Notes: generated from the letters alone by a model not told the origin. A stretch of DNA of 23,653 nucleotides from Anaeromyces robustus (GCA_002104895.1 MCFG01000307.1:62501-86153), one strand, 5' to 3'. Counted from the stretch's first letter, positions 10,634 through 22,942 are shown. Translations and numbers: made by a program.

Positions 10634-10946
10634 AAAGAAAAAGCCTCATATTTCTATTTAATTTATATATTATAATATAAATATATTATAATATATTAAT
10701 ATTAAATATTATTAGTATATTAAATATTATATAATATAATATATTATATGATTATTATTATAGATTAAAAAAGCTAATAAAATTATTTATTTATTTTTTT
10801 TAATAACAGAACAGTTATATTATTACTTTATTGAATTTATTAATACTTAGAATATTATATAAAAACATAAAATATATATAGTATCATAAAAATATGTAAA
10901 ATAAGAAAAAATATAGGTAGAAAAAAAAAACTAAAAAAGAAAATAA

Positions 10947-11000
10947 GATTATAACACTCCAAAAGACCTTAAAAAAATCAAGGAGGCTGCTTCAAATTAA
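10947..11000 (+). other. short coding-like island of unknown origin
   Basis: Within very AT-rich DNA this stretch is roughly one-third G+C. One + frame reads DYNTPKDLKKIKEAASN followed by a stop, with a K/E/D/A-rich composition typical of real protein. It also folds as CCTT...AAGG with an outer CTCC...GGAG pairing. It may be a leftover exon fragment, the last exon of an unseen small gene, or a structured element. No upstream exon was found. Confidence 0.25.
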
Positions 11001-11393
11001 TTATAAAAAGTAATATGAAATATAATTAGATTTTACTAATTGGATTAATATAAAATTTTTAATTTAAGGATTTTTTATTTTTATTAAGTTAATTTTACAT
11101 ATATAATAATATTCAATATTTACTCTATAAAAGAATTAAAATATATTTTATACATTTTTATAGATATATATATATATACTAAATTAAAAATAGAAAAAAA
11201 ATTATTATTCATTATTATAAAGAATCATTAAGTTTTATTATTTAAAAAAATAATTAATATAAATAATTATTTTTAAGAAAAATCAGTAATTATAAACAAA
11301 GCTATAGTGATATATAAATCGTTAAATCAAAAGAATTGTGTACTATAAAAAAAAAGTAAAATCAAAATAATATAAAATTACTTTTATAAAATA

Positions 11394-11441
11394 ATAAATG
11401 AACAAAAAAATAAATGAACAAAAAAATAAATGAACAAATAA
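11394..11441. repeat. 16-bp minisatellite, three units
   Basis: ATAAATGAACAAAAAA is repeated at 11394 and 11410, and a one-base variant follows at 11426-11441. Confidence 0.9.
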
Positions 11442-11531
11442 AAAAAAAGTACTTATTATTAAATATATTTATTATTAATTTTTTATTTATTTATTTTTAT
11501 TTATTTTTTAAAAAATGTAATAATAATTATA

Positions 11532-11576
<45 letters not shown>
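11532..11576. repeat. ATT trinucleotide tract
   Basis: About 14 uninterrupted ATT units lie about 330 bases downstream of the stop codon of CotH gene B. Confidence 0.9.
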
Positions 11577-11909
11577 AAATAGTATTTACATAAAATTTTT
11601 ATTAATTTTTTTTATAAATATTTTGTTTTATATCATTTTTAATATAAATATTTTTTTTATTAAAAAAGAGTGATTAATAACGAATATAATATTTTTAATT
11701 TAATATTTAAATATTTTAATTATAAATATTATATTTAATTTAATATAAAAATTTTATAAGTTTGTATTTTCTTTATATTTTTTTATTTTTTATTTTTATT
11801 TTTTTCTTTTTTTAATTTTTTTTTTGTTTTTATATGTATATATATTTTTTTAATTTTATATAATTTATTTAGTTACGATTAATTTTTGTTTAAAAATATA
11901 TGTTAGGTT

Positions 11910-14112
11910 TTAACAAGTACTTTTAAGAATACACCATTTTCCTTTTTCATAACCATATCTACCAGTAATATCCATGTAATATTGATTACATGTATTACAA
12001 CAACCATATTCACTATTTTGACATATTTCTTCTTGTTGTTGACAAACACTTTCAACAATTCCACACCATTTATTATTTTCAAATCCCCATTTTTGTTGTC
12101 CTTCTTCAACTAAAAGAATATTACATCCTTGACAACATGAATATCCTTGTTCTTCTGACCAACATTCTTCCTTTTTATTTATATCATTTGATGAATTATA
12201 ATCATCACCATCATATGGTGATTGTCCATTCTTAATTTTTGTAAAGAAGGAAGTTGGAGTTAAAGTAACAGCATCTTTTAATATTTGTTCTTTATCAAAT
12301 CCATATTGATCACATGCATTTTCAAATGAACTTTCAATCCATGCTTTTATACCTGGAACATATTCTGGATCAATTTCAATATATTCAGTAGTTTCATATT
12401 CGGAATTCATTTGATATAATTCATAAGATGAAATCATTGGAAATCCCTTTTTATTAACTCTACCTGGTAATTCTCCATCTTCATTAATTGGAATAAAATC
12501 TTTTTCAACATATGGAGAAATAAGTGATTTAAGATCATTAATATGTTCATTTAAAAGAACTGGATTAAAACCATAAGTTAAAACTTCTTTTAAATTCTTT
12601 TTAAATCTTGTATCATCATTATTAACTGCAATATCAAGAATTTTTTGATCATTTGAAAATTGTTTAAATGAAACTTTAGAAAAATCAGTGATACCTTCAT
12701 TTTTACCATTATACCATGCCCATGAACCAAGACCTTGACCAAGTGTATTATCATAATCATAATAAATAATATCCCATTTATTATTAATTTCATTTTTATA
12801 GAAATAGAAATTATGACCTAAAACTAAGAAATGATCAAAAGAACCAATAATCCAATCAATAGCAAGATATTTTAAGAAAACATCAACATTCATAATTTTT
12901 TCTAAATCTTCAATAGTAGTAGCCTTATTAACATCAGTAACAAATTTAATGAATTCTTCAGTATCATTTTCATTATCACTTGAATCATTAGTACAATGGT
13001 TAGCAGTATTAAGAGAAAATGTAAATCCATTTCTTTTACATTGATATAATTCTAATTCACTCTTTTTAGTTTCAGTGTTGTAAAGTTTTTTAATATTAAC
13101 TGGTTTAAGTGTATCCATTAATTTATATCTATTTAATATTTTTAAAATATTTAAAATAATATATTTAATAAATATAAATAAAATATATAAGTATATATGT
13201 TTTATTTTTTATTTCAATATTTATTCATAAAATCTATTCAATTTATTTTTTTTCTCAATATTAATTATATATTATTTATATATATTTATTTTTCTTTCTA
13301 GTTTCTAGTTCTTATTAAAAATAATATGTATATATATATGTGTATAAAAAAAATGAAAATAGAATACATACAATCCATAATAATTTCCATTAATAGTAAG
13401 TTTTACAAAAGTACTTTGAATTGATGGTAAACCAACTCTATTAGCAATATCAATAATAAGTTTTTGTCTTAAATAAGATTTATCATTAACATCAGTACGA
13501 AGACGGAAACTTTTACGATCATTATATTCACTTGAAAGATTGATATTAAAACCTGGTTTACTAAAAGTTCTAGCAAAATTACCACCAAGTTTAAAAGTAC
13601 TATCAGGGAAAACTTTAACGTCACTAAATATTTTTTTTTAAAAAAAAAATATATATATATAATTATTTAATATAATTTTTATTAATATAATTTTTATTAA
13701 TATAATTTTTCTTAATATAATTTATTTTTAATTTATTTATAAAAATTTAATAATAATTACATACTTATTTTCATAATCAGTTATAATAACAGTAGCAGAT
13801 TTTGTTTTATAATCTATAACTGTACCATTTTCAATATTTTCTAAACCAACTTGAACATATTCTAAAACTTTTGAATAATCTTCATCTGGCATAGTTATAT
13901 TGACTTCAAGAACTTTATCGTCACCAGTACTAAAAGTTCTATCAAGGTTATCCAAGAATTTTGCTTCAATTATTGAAACGGAAACTAAATAAAAAAATGA
14001 AAAAATAGATTTAGTAAATAGATTAATTTTATATCATATTATAATATAATAATGATTATTTAATATATTATGACATACTTAAGATAGTTAATAATATAAT
14101 TTTTTTAAGCAT
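11910..14112 (-). CDS. secreted CotH-family protein with double fungal dockerin (gene B)
   Basis: Paralogue of the gene at 6602-8765 in opposite orientation. Exons in transcription order: 14112-14079, 13984-13765, 13623-13372 and 13128-11910; introns of 94, 141 and 243 bp all have GTATGT donors and TAG acceptors. The product is 574 aa. Residues 1-19 (MLKKIILLTILISVSIIEA) are a convincing signal peptide with Ala at the likely cleavage site. CotH domain: FDHFLVLGHNFYFY at about 266-279 and YYDYDNTLG at about 291-299. Two six-cysteine dockerins occupy about 491-531 and 538-574. The linker is one residue shorter than in gene A (DGDDYNSSND), and the second dockerin has KGKWC where gene A has KRKWC. 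Role as for gene A: a probable cellulosome-attached protein of unsettled function. The start was chosen for the signal peptide, the phased GTATGT donor and a TACTAA-like branch site in intron 1. Confidence 0.92.
13670..13727 (-). repeat. 15-bp minisatellite inside intron 2 of CotH gene B
   Basis: The unit TATAATTTTTATTAA (as read on +) is present three times with slight change, plus a partial fourth. Intron 2 of gene A has only about two such units. The extra units account for most of the length difference between the two introns (141 and 112 bp). Confidence 0.8.
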
Positions 14113-14658
14113 TTTGTTTTTATCAAAATTTGTTTTTTTTTTTATTAAAAGTTTTTATTTAATTTGTTTAGTTATTCTTATTGAGATATTGAGTTTTTTT
14201 TTTTTTATATGACTTTATAATCAATAAAAAGTTTTTTATTTTAATGAAAAATACAATATATTTTTCTTTATTTATTATTTATTTTTTTTGATTAATTTTT
14301 ATTTGTTTTATTTTTTTAATTATTTATTTATTTTAATTTGATTTATGAATTTTATGATACATTTTTAAAGTATTTATACAAATTTAATTATTTTAATCAA
14401 TAAAAGAAAATAGCTTCAACAATACTAAAGATTTTATATATAAGTAAAATTAAGGTTTATATATATAATAATATAAAGTATTATATTCAACAATATTAAA
14501 GTTAATATAATTAATATAATATAATTAATCTATATAATACTTATATACAAATATATTTTATTAATACTATAAACAATATATTAGAATATATTTGTATATA
14601 TTTAAAAAATTTTTTATTATTATTGAATTAATAGATATATTAATATTAAAAATTATAG

Positions 14659-14694
14659 TTTAATGGATTTAATTACGGACAAAAATCCATTAAA
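14659..14694. repeat. perfect 12-bp hairpin with ACGGAC in the loop
   Basis: TTTAATGGATTT at 14659-14670 pairs exactly with AAATCCATTAAA at 14683-14694. The 12-base loop contains ACGGAC (14675-14680). It lies about 550 bases upstream of the start of gene B. Confidence 0.7.
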
Positions 14695-14715
14695 AATATA
14701 AAACAAATGACTAAC

Positions 14716-14775
14716 TTTTAGATGTGACTCACAAGATTTTAATTAATTAAAATTTTTTATGAGTCACATCTAAAA
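14716..14775. repeat. perfect 16-bp inverted repeat with TGACTCA sites
   Basis: TTTTAGATGTGACTCA at 14716-14731 and its exact reverse complement at 14760-14775 flank a 28-base spacer. The spacer itself contains the palindrome ATTTTAATTAATTAAAAT. TGACTCA (14725-14731) and TGAGTCA (14760-14766) fit the Gcn4/AP-1 bZIP consensus. The element sits about 600 bases upstream of gene B and could be a regulatory site or a small foldback element; both are inference. Confidence 0.6.
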
Positions 14776-15319
14776 ATCAAAAAATTTAATATCCAACTGA
14801 TCCAATATTTGATTATAGATATATTATTTATCTTTTTTTTTTTTATAGAATATCATTTTTTAATCAATATGATAAAAACTTTATTGAATGTTAATGAATT
14901 AAACTAACATAGAATAAAATAAATAATAAAAAAATAAAATAGAATAGAATAACTGAATAAAAAAAATGAATATCATTAAATATTATGAAGATATTAAGAA
15001 TTTTCATTTAATAATTTAATATATTATTTATAATTTAAAGAAAATAGATACTAATAAATTTTAAATAGTAAATTATTTTTTTAAGATTTCAAAAAAAAAA
15101 TAATAAAAATTAAGAATTATAAATTAATGAATTAATTTATAAATCAAAATATTTAAAACATTGTCAAATAAAAAAGTGAAAATTATTTTTTCAATGAAAT
15201 ATATTTTCTATTTTATTATTAAAAGAATTATATATTATAATAATTAAGTAGATGTTGATATATATATAAAGTAATTTAATTAAATATTACAAGAAAACGT
15301 TTTTTTTTTTTTTAAAAAT

Positions 15320-15339
15320 AGTCATATGATATGATTCAT
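15320..15339. repeat. imperfect palindrome related to 4816-4840
   Basis: AGTCATATGATATGATTCAT resembles the ATGAGTCATAT...ATATGACTCAT palindrome, with one arm reading TGATTCA instead of TGASTCA. It may be a decayed copy of the same element. Confidence 0.35.
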
Positions 15340-15414
15340 AAAAGTAATAAATAATAGTAAAAAAAATCATATTATATAAAATAATAGTATTGCATTTATA
15401 ATTATAAAACAAAA

Positions 15415-15450
<36 letters not shown>

Positions 15451-15491
15451 TATACAATTGTTATATTGTTAACAATAGTTGTTCTTATATT

Positions 15492-15542
15492 AAGGCTTTT
15501 TTTTTATTAACGGACTTACACGGAATTAATAAAAAAAACCTT
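15492..15542. repeat. hairpin with CGGA-repeat loop
   Basis: AAGG, then T9 and ATTAA at 15492-15510, pairs with TTAAT, A8 and CCTT at 15526-15542; there is a C bulge and one unequal base in the T/A run. The 15-base loop reads CGGACTTACACGGAA, and its CGGAC is shared with the loop of the hairpin at 14659-14694. Confidence 0.55.
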
Positions 15543-15544
15543 AT

Positions 15545-15569
15545 TTTTTTTTGTGACGTCAAAAAAAAT
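15545..15569. promoter_or_regulatory. CRE palindrome TGACGTCA flanked by T and A runs
   Basis: TGACGTCA at 15554-15561 is the full palindromic consensus for ATF/CREB-type bZIP factors. It is flanked by T-runs on the left and A-runs on the right, so the palindrome extends outward. It lies about 1.4 kb upstream of CotH gene B and directly follows the hairpin at 15492-15542. The match is exact; regulatory use is inferred. Confidence 0.4.
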
Positions 15570-16099
15570 TTTTTTTGCACCAATAAAATTTTAGTTATAA
15601 TGTCATATGCCTTTTTTTTTTTTTTTTAATTAAAAAAAAATTTTTTTTCTTTTTGTATTATTTATAATTTTCTCTAAGACATGATAAAATAATTTTTTAT
15701 CATAATATAATAAAGATTATACAAAAGTGGATATTTTCCATTTTTAATTCCATATTTTTTAAATGATAAATCTATTACTATTATTACAAGGTAGGTATTA
15801 AACATTTTACATATGTTTACTTTATCCAAATTATTTATTAAAAGGTAATTTTCTAATTCATATAGAATTCTTTTGATTTCTTTATACATTAAAATTTAAT
15901 GTATAATATAATTCATAATATATTATACATATATTTAAATATTTTAATAAGTTATTTAATAAAATTATTAGAATTATTGTTAAGTAAGATCAAATTTTTT
16001 ATTATGTATACATTACTGTATACAATAATTAAAAATGTACTTTTTCTTTTTTTGAAGAAAAGGTCCTATATATTATTTATTATTTATTAGTTATAATTA

Positions 16100-16294
16100 A
16101 CTATTATTATTATTATTATTATTATTTATTATTTTAACTATTATTATTATTATTATTATTATTTTAACTATTATTAACTATTATTATTATTATTACTAAC
16201 TGTTATTATTATTATTAACTGTTATTATTATTGATATTATTTATTATTATTATTAACTGTTATTACTGTTACTATTTATTATTATTATTATTTA
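16100..16294. repeat. ATT array with repeated AACT interruptions
   Basis: Runs of ATT units are broken repeatedly by AACTATT, AACTGTT or ACTGTT, giving a patterned rather than pure microsatellite of nearly 200 bp. Confidence 0.85.
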
Positions 16295-16645
16295 AACATA
16301 ATTAAAAATAATTATTTAAGATATTTATATAAACAATATTAATTTTTTTTTTTTTTTGAAATATTTTTTTATTTATTTATTTATTAATAAATATTAAATT
16401 AATTCATAAAAGCAAAATTTAAAATTATAAAAATATAATAATGATAATGATATTACATAATTAAACAAATAATAATATAAGGAAATAAAAAAAAAATTAT
16501 ATTAAAAAAATTTAAGAATATCATAAAAAATTAATATTATAATTAAAAATTATGAATATATATACAAGTTCTTTTTTTTTTTTTTTTAAAAAAAAAAGAA
16601 TTTAAAGTTTTGAATTATTTTAGAAATTAATAATAGAAATTATAA

Positions 16646-17021
16646 TAGGATAAGAAAATATTATTTTTTTTTAATTCATAAAATATATATTATATATTAT
16701 ATATATAATATATTTAATATTTAAAAGAGATTTGTATAGGATAAGATTTTTTTGAAGTATTATTATAAAATACATTATTTTTAATAAAAAAAATTTTTTT
16801 TTGTTCTTTTTAGAATAAATGTAAAATTAAAAAAATATTTTTTATTTAATTACTAATAGGATAAGATATTTTTTCTTCTTTTTTTTATTTTGCTTTTCTT
16901 CCAATTATTTTTCTTATTTTTTTTTTTCAATTGTTGAATATTTTACTTTCTTTTTATTGCTATAATTAATTTTCTGTTATACTTTTTTGATTATTAATAG
17001 GATAAGAAATTTTTATTTTTA

Positions 17022-17054
<33 letters not shown>

Positions 17055-17355
17055 TAATTTGAAAATAATTCTTTATAGGATAAGAAATTTTTATTTTAAT
17101 TTTTATTTTTTTTTGTAATTTGAAAATAGTTTTTTATAGGATAAGAAATTTTATTTTTATTTTCAATTCTTTTTTTTTTTTGCAATTTGATAATAAATAA
17201 TAAATTAAATAGGATAGTATAGGATAAGAATTATAATAATTTTTTTTAGAAGATTAAATTTTTGATAAAAGTGCAAATATTAATTATTATATTAATATTT
17301 TTTAAGTATTTACAAGAAATTATTAATAGGAATAGAAATTATTAATAGGATAAGA
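16646..17355 (+). repeat. array of eight TAGGATAAGA decamers
   Basis: Exact copies start at 16646, 16737, 16857, 16998, 17076, 17137, 17220 and 17346, all in one orientation and 61-141 bases apart. Near-copies lie at 17210 (TAGGATAGTA) and 17327 (TAGGAATAGA). The spacers are mostly T-rich and largely unrelated. Each copy contains GATAAG, the core of GATA-factor sites. No gene overlaps the array. Function is unknown. Confidence 0.85.
17051..17230 (+). repeat. local tandem repeat of 61-68 bp within the TAGGATAAGA array
   Basis: TTTG(T/C)AATTTGA(A/T)AATA followed by a T- or A-rich stretch and TAGGATAAGA recurs three times, starting near 17052, 17113 and 17180. Part of the array therefore grew by tandem duplication. 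Confidence 0.7.
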
Positions 17356-17639
17356 AAATAAAAATTTTTTTTCTCAAATATTATATATTTATATGTAAAT
17401 TTTATCATTTCTTATATATATATATATAATATGTTGTTGTTGTTGTTTTTATGTTGATCTTTTTTTTAATTTTTTAATTCTTCTTTTAAATAATAATATA
17501 ATATCAATTGTTGTTCATTTTTTAAGTTTATTTTAATTTTTTTTTTACTGTTTTTAATTTTTTTTATAATATGATATGATCAACTAAATCTTTTTTTATA
17601 AGTTGTTATTTTTTTTTTTTGGACTAGTAAAATAAAACT

Positions 17640-18450
17640 ATCACGAATATTTACAAGAATATGTTCTTTATGGAACATTTTTTTTAAAAAAAAATTGAGT
17701 AATAAAAAAAGAAATAGTTCTTTTTTTTTTTTTTTTTAGATCATATCAATAATTACCATTTATTTGAATGGGAAATAATTTTCCAACATGAAGTAGTATC
17801 CCCTTTCCTTAATAACTATAATAATTATAATAGTTATTATTTACAACAAGGAATTATTTTTTTTATTATATGTATTATCAAGAGCAATAGTATTAGTTGA
17901 TCAAATTTCAAATTATTATAGATAAGAGAGAAGTATATATAAGTATCATATAAGGAATCTTCATTATATTATTCATTAGAGCTTTTATTAGAACTTTCTT
18001 TATATTTATGTATCAAAACGAAAAAAAAGGTCCATAATTGTATTTAACTAAAGCTCAAGATTATCCATATTAAAAAAAGGGGGAGATAGCACTTCTAAAT
18101 TATTAAATGGTTTTCTTATTTTTGGAAAAAAAAATTGATAAAAAAATAATAATTAATAACAGATTCCATTATGATCGGCTAGAATTTTTTTTTTTTTAGA
18201 TGATGTTTTTGTTGTCTTTATCATTAGCTTTAATATCATCCCATATTATCAATATTATTTATTATCATTTTGAATTAATGGAAAGGTATTAGTTGTCATT
18301 AAAAAGATATAATGACATACAGAATTTTAATTTTTTTCTTCATTATTTACAAGTAAGAAGCTAATGACGGACCCATCAAAGTAAAAAATAACATAACATA
18401 ACATAGCATAGCATTAGTAGCCGATATTCTTATAATAGAATTGTTATTAC
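17640..18450. pseudogene. possible eroded gene or element, unidentified
   Basis: This stretch is less repetitive and less AT-rich than its surroundings. Short + strand reading segments have ordinary protein composition, for example FEWEIIFQHEVVSPFL near 17764-17812, LSRAIVLVDQISNYYR near 17877-17922 and KKGGDSTSKLLNGFLIFGK near 18074-18130. They are short, separated and not in one frame. No family was recognised and the - strand is not excluded. It may be the remnant of a gene or mobile element. A small palindrome (AATAACTAT/ATAGTTATT at 17811-17838) and a short ATAAC/ATAGC repeat near 18390-18410 lie inside. Confidence 0.3.
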
Positions 18451-18461
18451 TATTATTATTA

Positions 18462-18502
18462 TGTATTTACAAATTATTTTATATTATATAATTTGTAAAT
18501 AA
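18462..18502. repeat. AT-rich hairpin with TATTTACAAATTAT arms
   Basis: TATTTACAAATTAT and its exact reverse complement ATAATTTGTAAATA are separated by about 10-12 bases. The outer parts extend into ATTATTAT and AATAATAAT. Confidence 0.6.
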
Positions 18503-18751
18503 TAATAATAATTATTACTTTTTTTTTTTAAAAAAATATTATTTTTTTATCATTTTGATTTGGCAAAGAAAAAAAAAACAGAAGAAAATGACCAACTATT
18601 TATATAAAAATTTATTATAATTAATTATTAATAATTATTTATAAAGTATTATAATAACTATTAATAATATTTTTTTTGATAAATAAACTCTTTGATGCCA
18701 TATTTTTATTATAAAATATTAATAATTATAAAAATTAAATAAAATAATAAA

Positions 18752-18794
<43 letters not shown>

Positions 18795-19588
18795 TAATGA
18801 AATAATATTAAATAAAATCTCCAAATTTGATAAAAAATAATAAATCATAACTATAAAATATTTTATAAAATAAACTTTATTTTTATTTTTTTACATCATA
18901 TGGGCTATTAAAATATTCCATTATTGGTTACACAATAAATAAAAATTCAATTAAAAATTTTTGGAATAAATTAACATAAATTAAAGTAATATTTAAATAA
19001 ATTAATAGAATTAATGAAGATTATTATAAAAATAAAAATTATTAGTTTTTATATAATATAAAAATAGTAATTTTTTTAATTTTTAAATATTAAATATGAT
19101 ATTTATCCAATAAAAAAAATAATAATAATAAATAATAATGATAATTTTTTTCTTAACTTTTAGGAATAAATAAAAATATTAATATTTTTTTTAATAATAG
19201 ATATATATAATTTTTATTATTAATAATTAAAAAATTTAATTATTATACTATATATATATACACATTCCGTTATATATAATTAATTAGATAATTAATAATT
19301 ATAAAAAATTCTCCTAAAATACATATACATATTAATTATTAAAAATTATGCAAAAATAAAATGTATTTATAAATGATATTTTGTTATATATATATATATA
19401 TAAAAGTTAAGTAAATATTAAATAAAAAATTACTAATAATAAACTTTTTTCTTTTTTTTTTTTCTTAATATAATTGAATAAATATATTCCGTATCATATT
19501 TATTTTTTATAATATTTTAATTATTTTTTATACTAGTAATTATATAAAATAATTATGAAACAATTATTTTTTTTTATTTAATAATTTT

Positions 19589-21346
<1,758 letters not shown>

Positions 21347-21954
21347 GTGAAGGATATAGAGAAAAATTATAAATAAAATAATTATGTTAATTATCAAATT
21401 GAATAATTATTATAATAATGATTTTTTTAAAATAAAATTTGTTTATAATAAGTTTTAATTTATTTTTTTTTTTTTTTTTAAAAAAAAAAGTTTTAATTAT
21501 TATTATTAAATTATTATTATTGTTAAAAATTTATACGGTAATTCTTTTTTTTTTTTTTTTTTTAAATTTTATAATAAAACAAAAAAACAAAAAAAAAACA
21601 AAAAAAAAAAATGCATAATTATTATTATTATTATTATTATTATGTTTTTTTTTTTTATAAAAAAAACGTGGCAAATTAATTAAATTGATTAATTAAATAA
21701 AAAGATTTAAAATTTAATTAATAATAAAATAAAATTTATTGACAATCCACAATTTTTTTTGTTTTTGTTTATTTGTCATTTCTATATATATTTTGCATTA
21801 TTTAACAGGAAAATAATAAAAATTAAAAATTAAATATTTATTATATATATAATTTTTTTTTTATTAATTTATTTACTTCTGTTAATTAGTTTTTATTATT
21901 TTATAATATAGGACTTTATTATTGTTTTTATTATTATATTAACAATAAAAAACC

Positions 21955-22046
<92 letters not shown>
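21955..22046. repeat. AAT trinucleotide tract, about 30 units
   Basis: An uninterrupted AAT tract about 600 bases downstream of the 84-unit tract, in the same orientation. Confidence 0.95.
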
Positions 22047-22049
<3 letters not shown>

Positions 22050-22158
22050 TTATTTCAAAAACGATTATTAATTGATTTATTATTATAAAAATAAAAGTTT
22101 TTTTTTTTATATATTATTTTTGTTATTTTTGTTATTTTTATTGATATTTTTATTATTA

Positions 22159-22184
22159 TTTCTTTCTTTCTTTCTTTCTTTCTT
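22159..22184. repeat. TTTC tetranucleotide tract
   Basis: Six TTTC/CTTT units followed by ATT units; a simple repeat. Confidence 0.85.
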
Positions 22185-22899
22185 TATTATTATTATTATT
22201 TTTTCCTTTTCATACATATATGTGTTATGTATATATTTAATTTTCTTTTCAGTATTTGTAAAAAATAAAATTAAATGTTTTAATTAATAATTGGGATATA
22301 AAATTGAAAAGAAATTTAAAAAAGAAAAAGAAAAAAAAAAAAAAAAAAATAAAAATAAAAAAAAAAATAAAAAAAAGAAAAAACTTTTTTAAATATATTT
22401 ATATTTTATTAAATGTTATTAAAAGTATTAAATTGATTGATTGCAAATTTATATTTATTAATAATGTGTATATATGTATATATTTTTATAATGTTTATTA
22501 TGATAAGAAAATAGGATAAAAATAAAAATAAGAATAAAATAGAGAAAAAAAAAGAAAAAAATTAAATTTTAGGTTATATAAAAAAATATATATTCTTTGT
22601 TAATTATTGTTTAATAATGTATTATTTGTAAATATATACATATAAATTTTTATAAAAACAAATTTCTATGAATATAATTATTAGTAGTATTGGTATTATT
22701 ATTAGTAGTATTAGTATTAGTATTATTATTATTCATATTTCATTTGATATATTATATGAATTTATGGTATGATTATTACTTAAGTTTTTTATATATTATT
22801 TATATATTTTTATGTTTATGTGCTATTAATTTAGTCATTATATATATTTATATTATTATTATTAAAATAGTAATAATAATAATAATACATTTCTATATC

Positions 22900-22942
22900 A
22901 CTCACACACACTCACATATATATATATATATATATATATATA
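22900..22942. repeat. CA/TA dinucleotide tract
   Basis: CACACA with CTCA interruptions passes into an uninterrupted TA tract ending at about 22942. Confidence 0.9.

Larger units (their letters stand above)
8766..11909. other. spacer between the convergent CotH genes
   Basis: This 3.1 kb stretch has no supported gene. It must hold the 3' ends of both CotH transcripts. A/T-rich sequence follows each stop codon, but AATAAA is too common here to call polyadenylation sites. Its contents (AAAAT repeats, a diverged duplication, two palindromic sites, a coding-like island, a minisatellite and an ATT tract) are listed separately. The sequence after gene A does not resemble that after gene B. Confidence 0.7.
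14113..16600. other. upstream region of CotH gene B, no gene supported
   Basis: AT-rich sequence holding four palindromic elements (listed separately), a T31 run at 15417-15447 and an ATT tract. The promoter of gene B should lie here. The 150 bases before its ATG show no similarity to those before gene A. A 71-codon frame on the - strand at 15674-15889 is discussed as a finding but not called as a gene. Confidence 0.6.

Noticed and set aside
6602-14112. The inverted CotH pair as a sequencing or assembly artefact (palindromic chimera)
   Set aside because: The copies differ in exon 1, all introns, the flanks and several codons, with different intron lengths. A chimera of one molecule would be identical throughout, including introns and flanks.
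15899-16090. 63-codon frame on + after position 15899
   Set aside because: I/L/Y/F/K-rich, no motif, and it ends at the edge of an ATT array. It is more repetitive than the frame at 15674-15889 and not worth a call.
22506-22515. TAGGATAAAA as a further member of the TAGGATAAGA array
   Set aside because: A single near-match 5 kb away in an A-rich stretch; it lacks the final GA and has no neighbours of the same kind.
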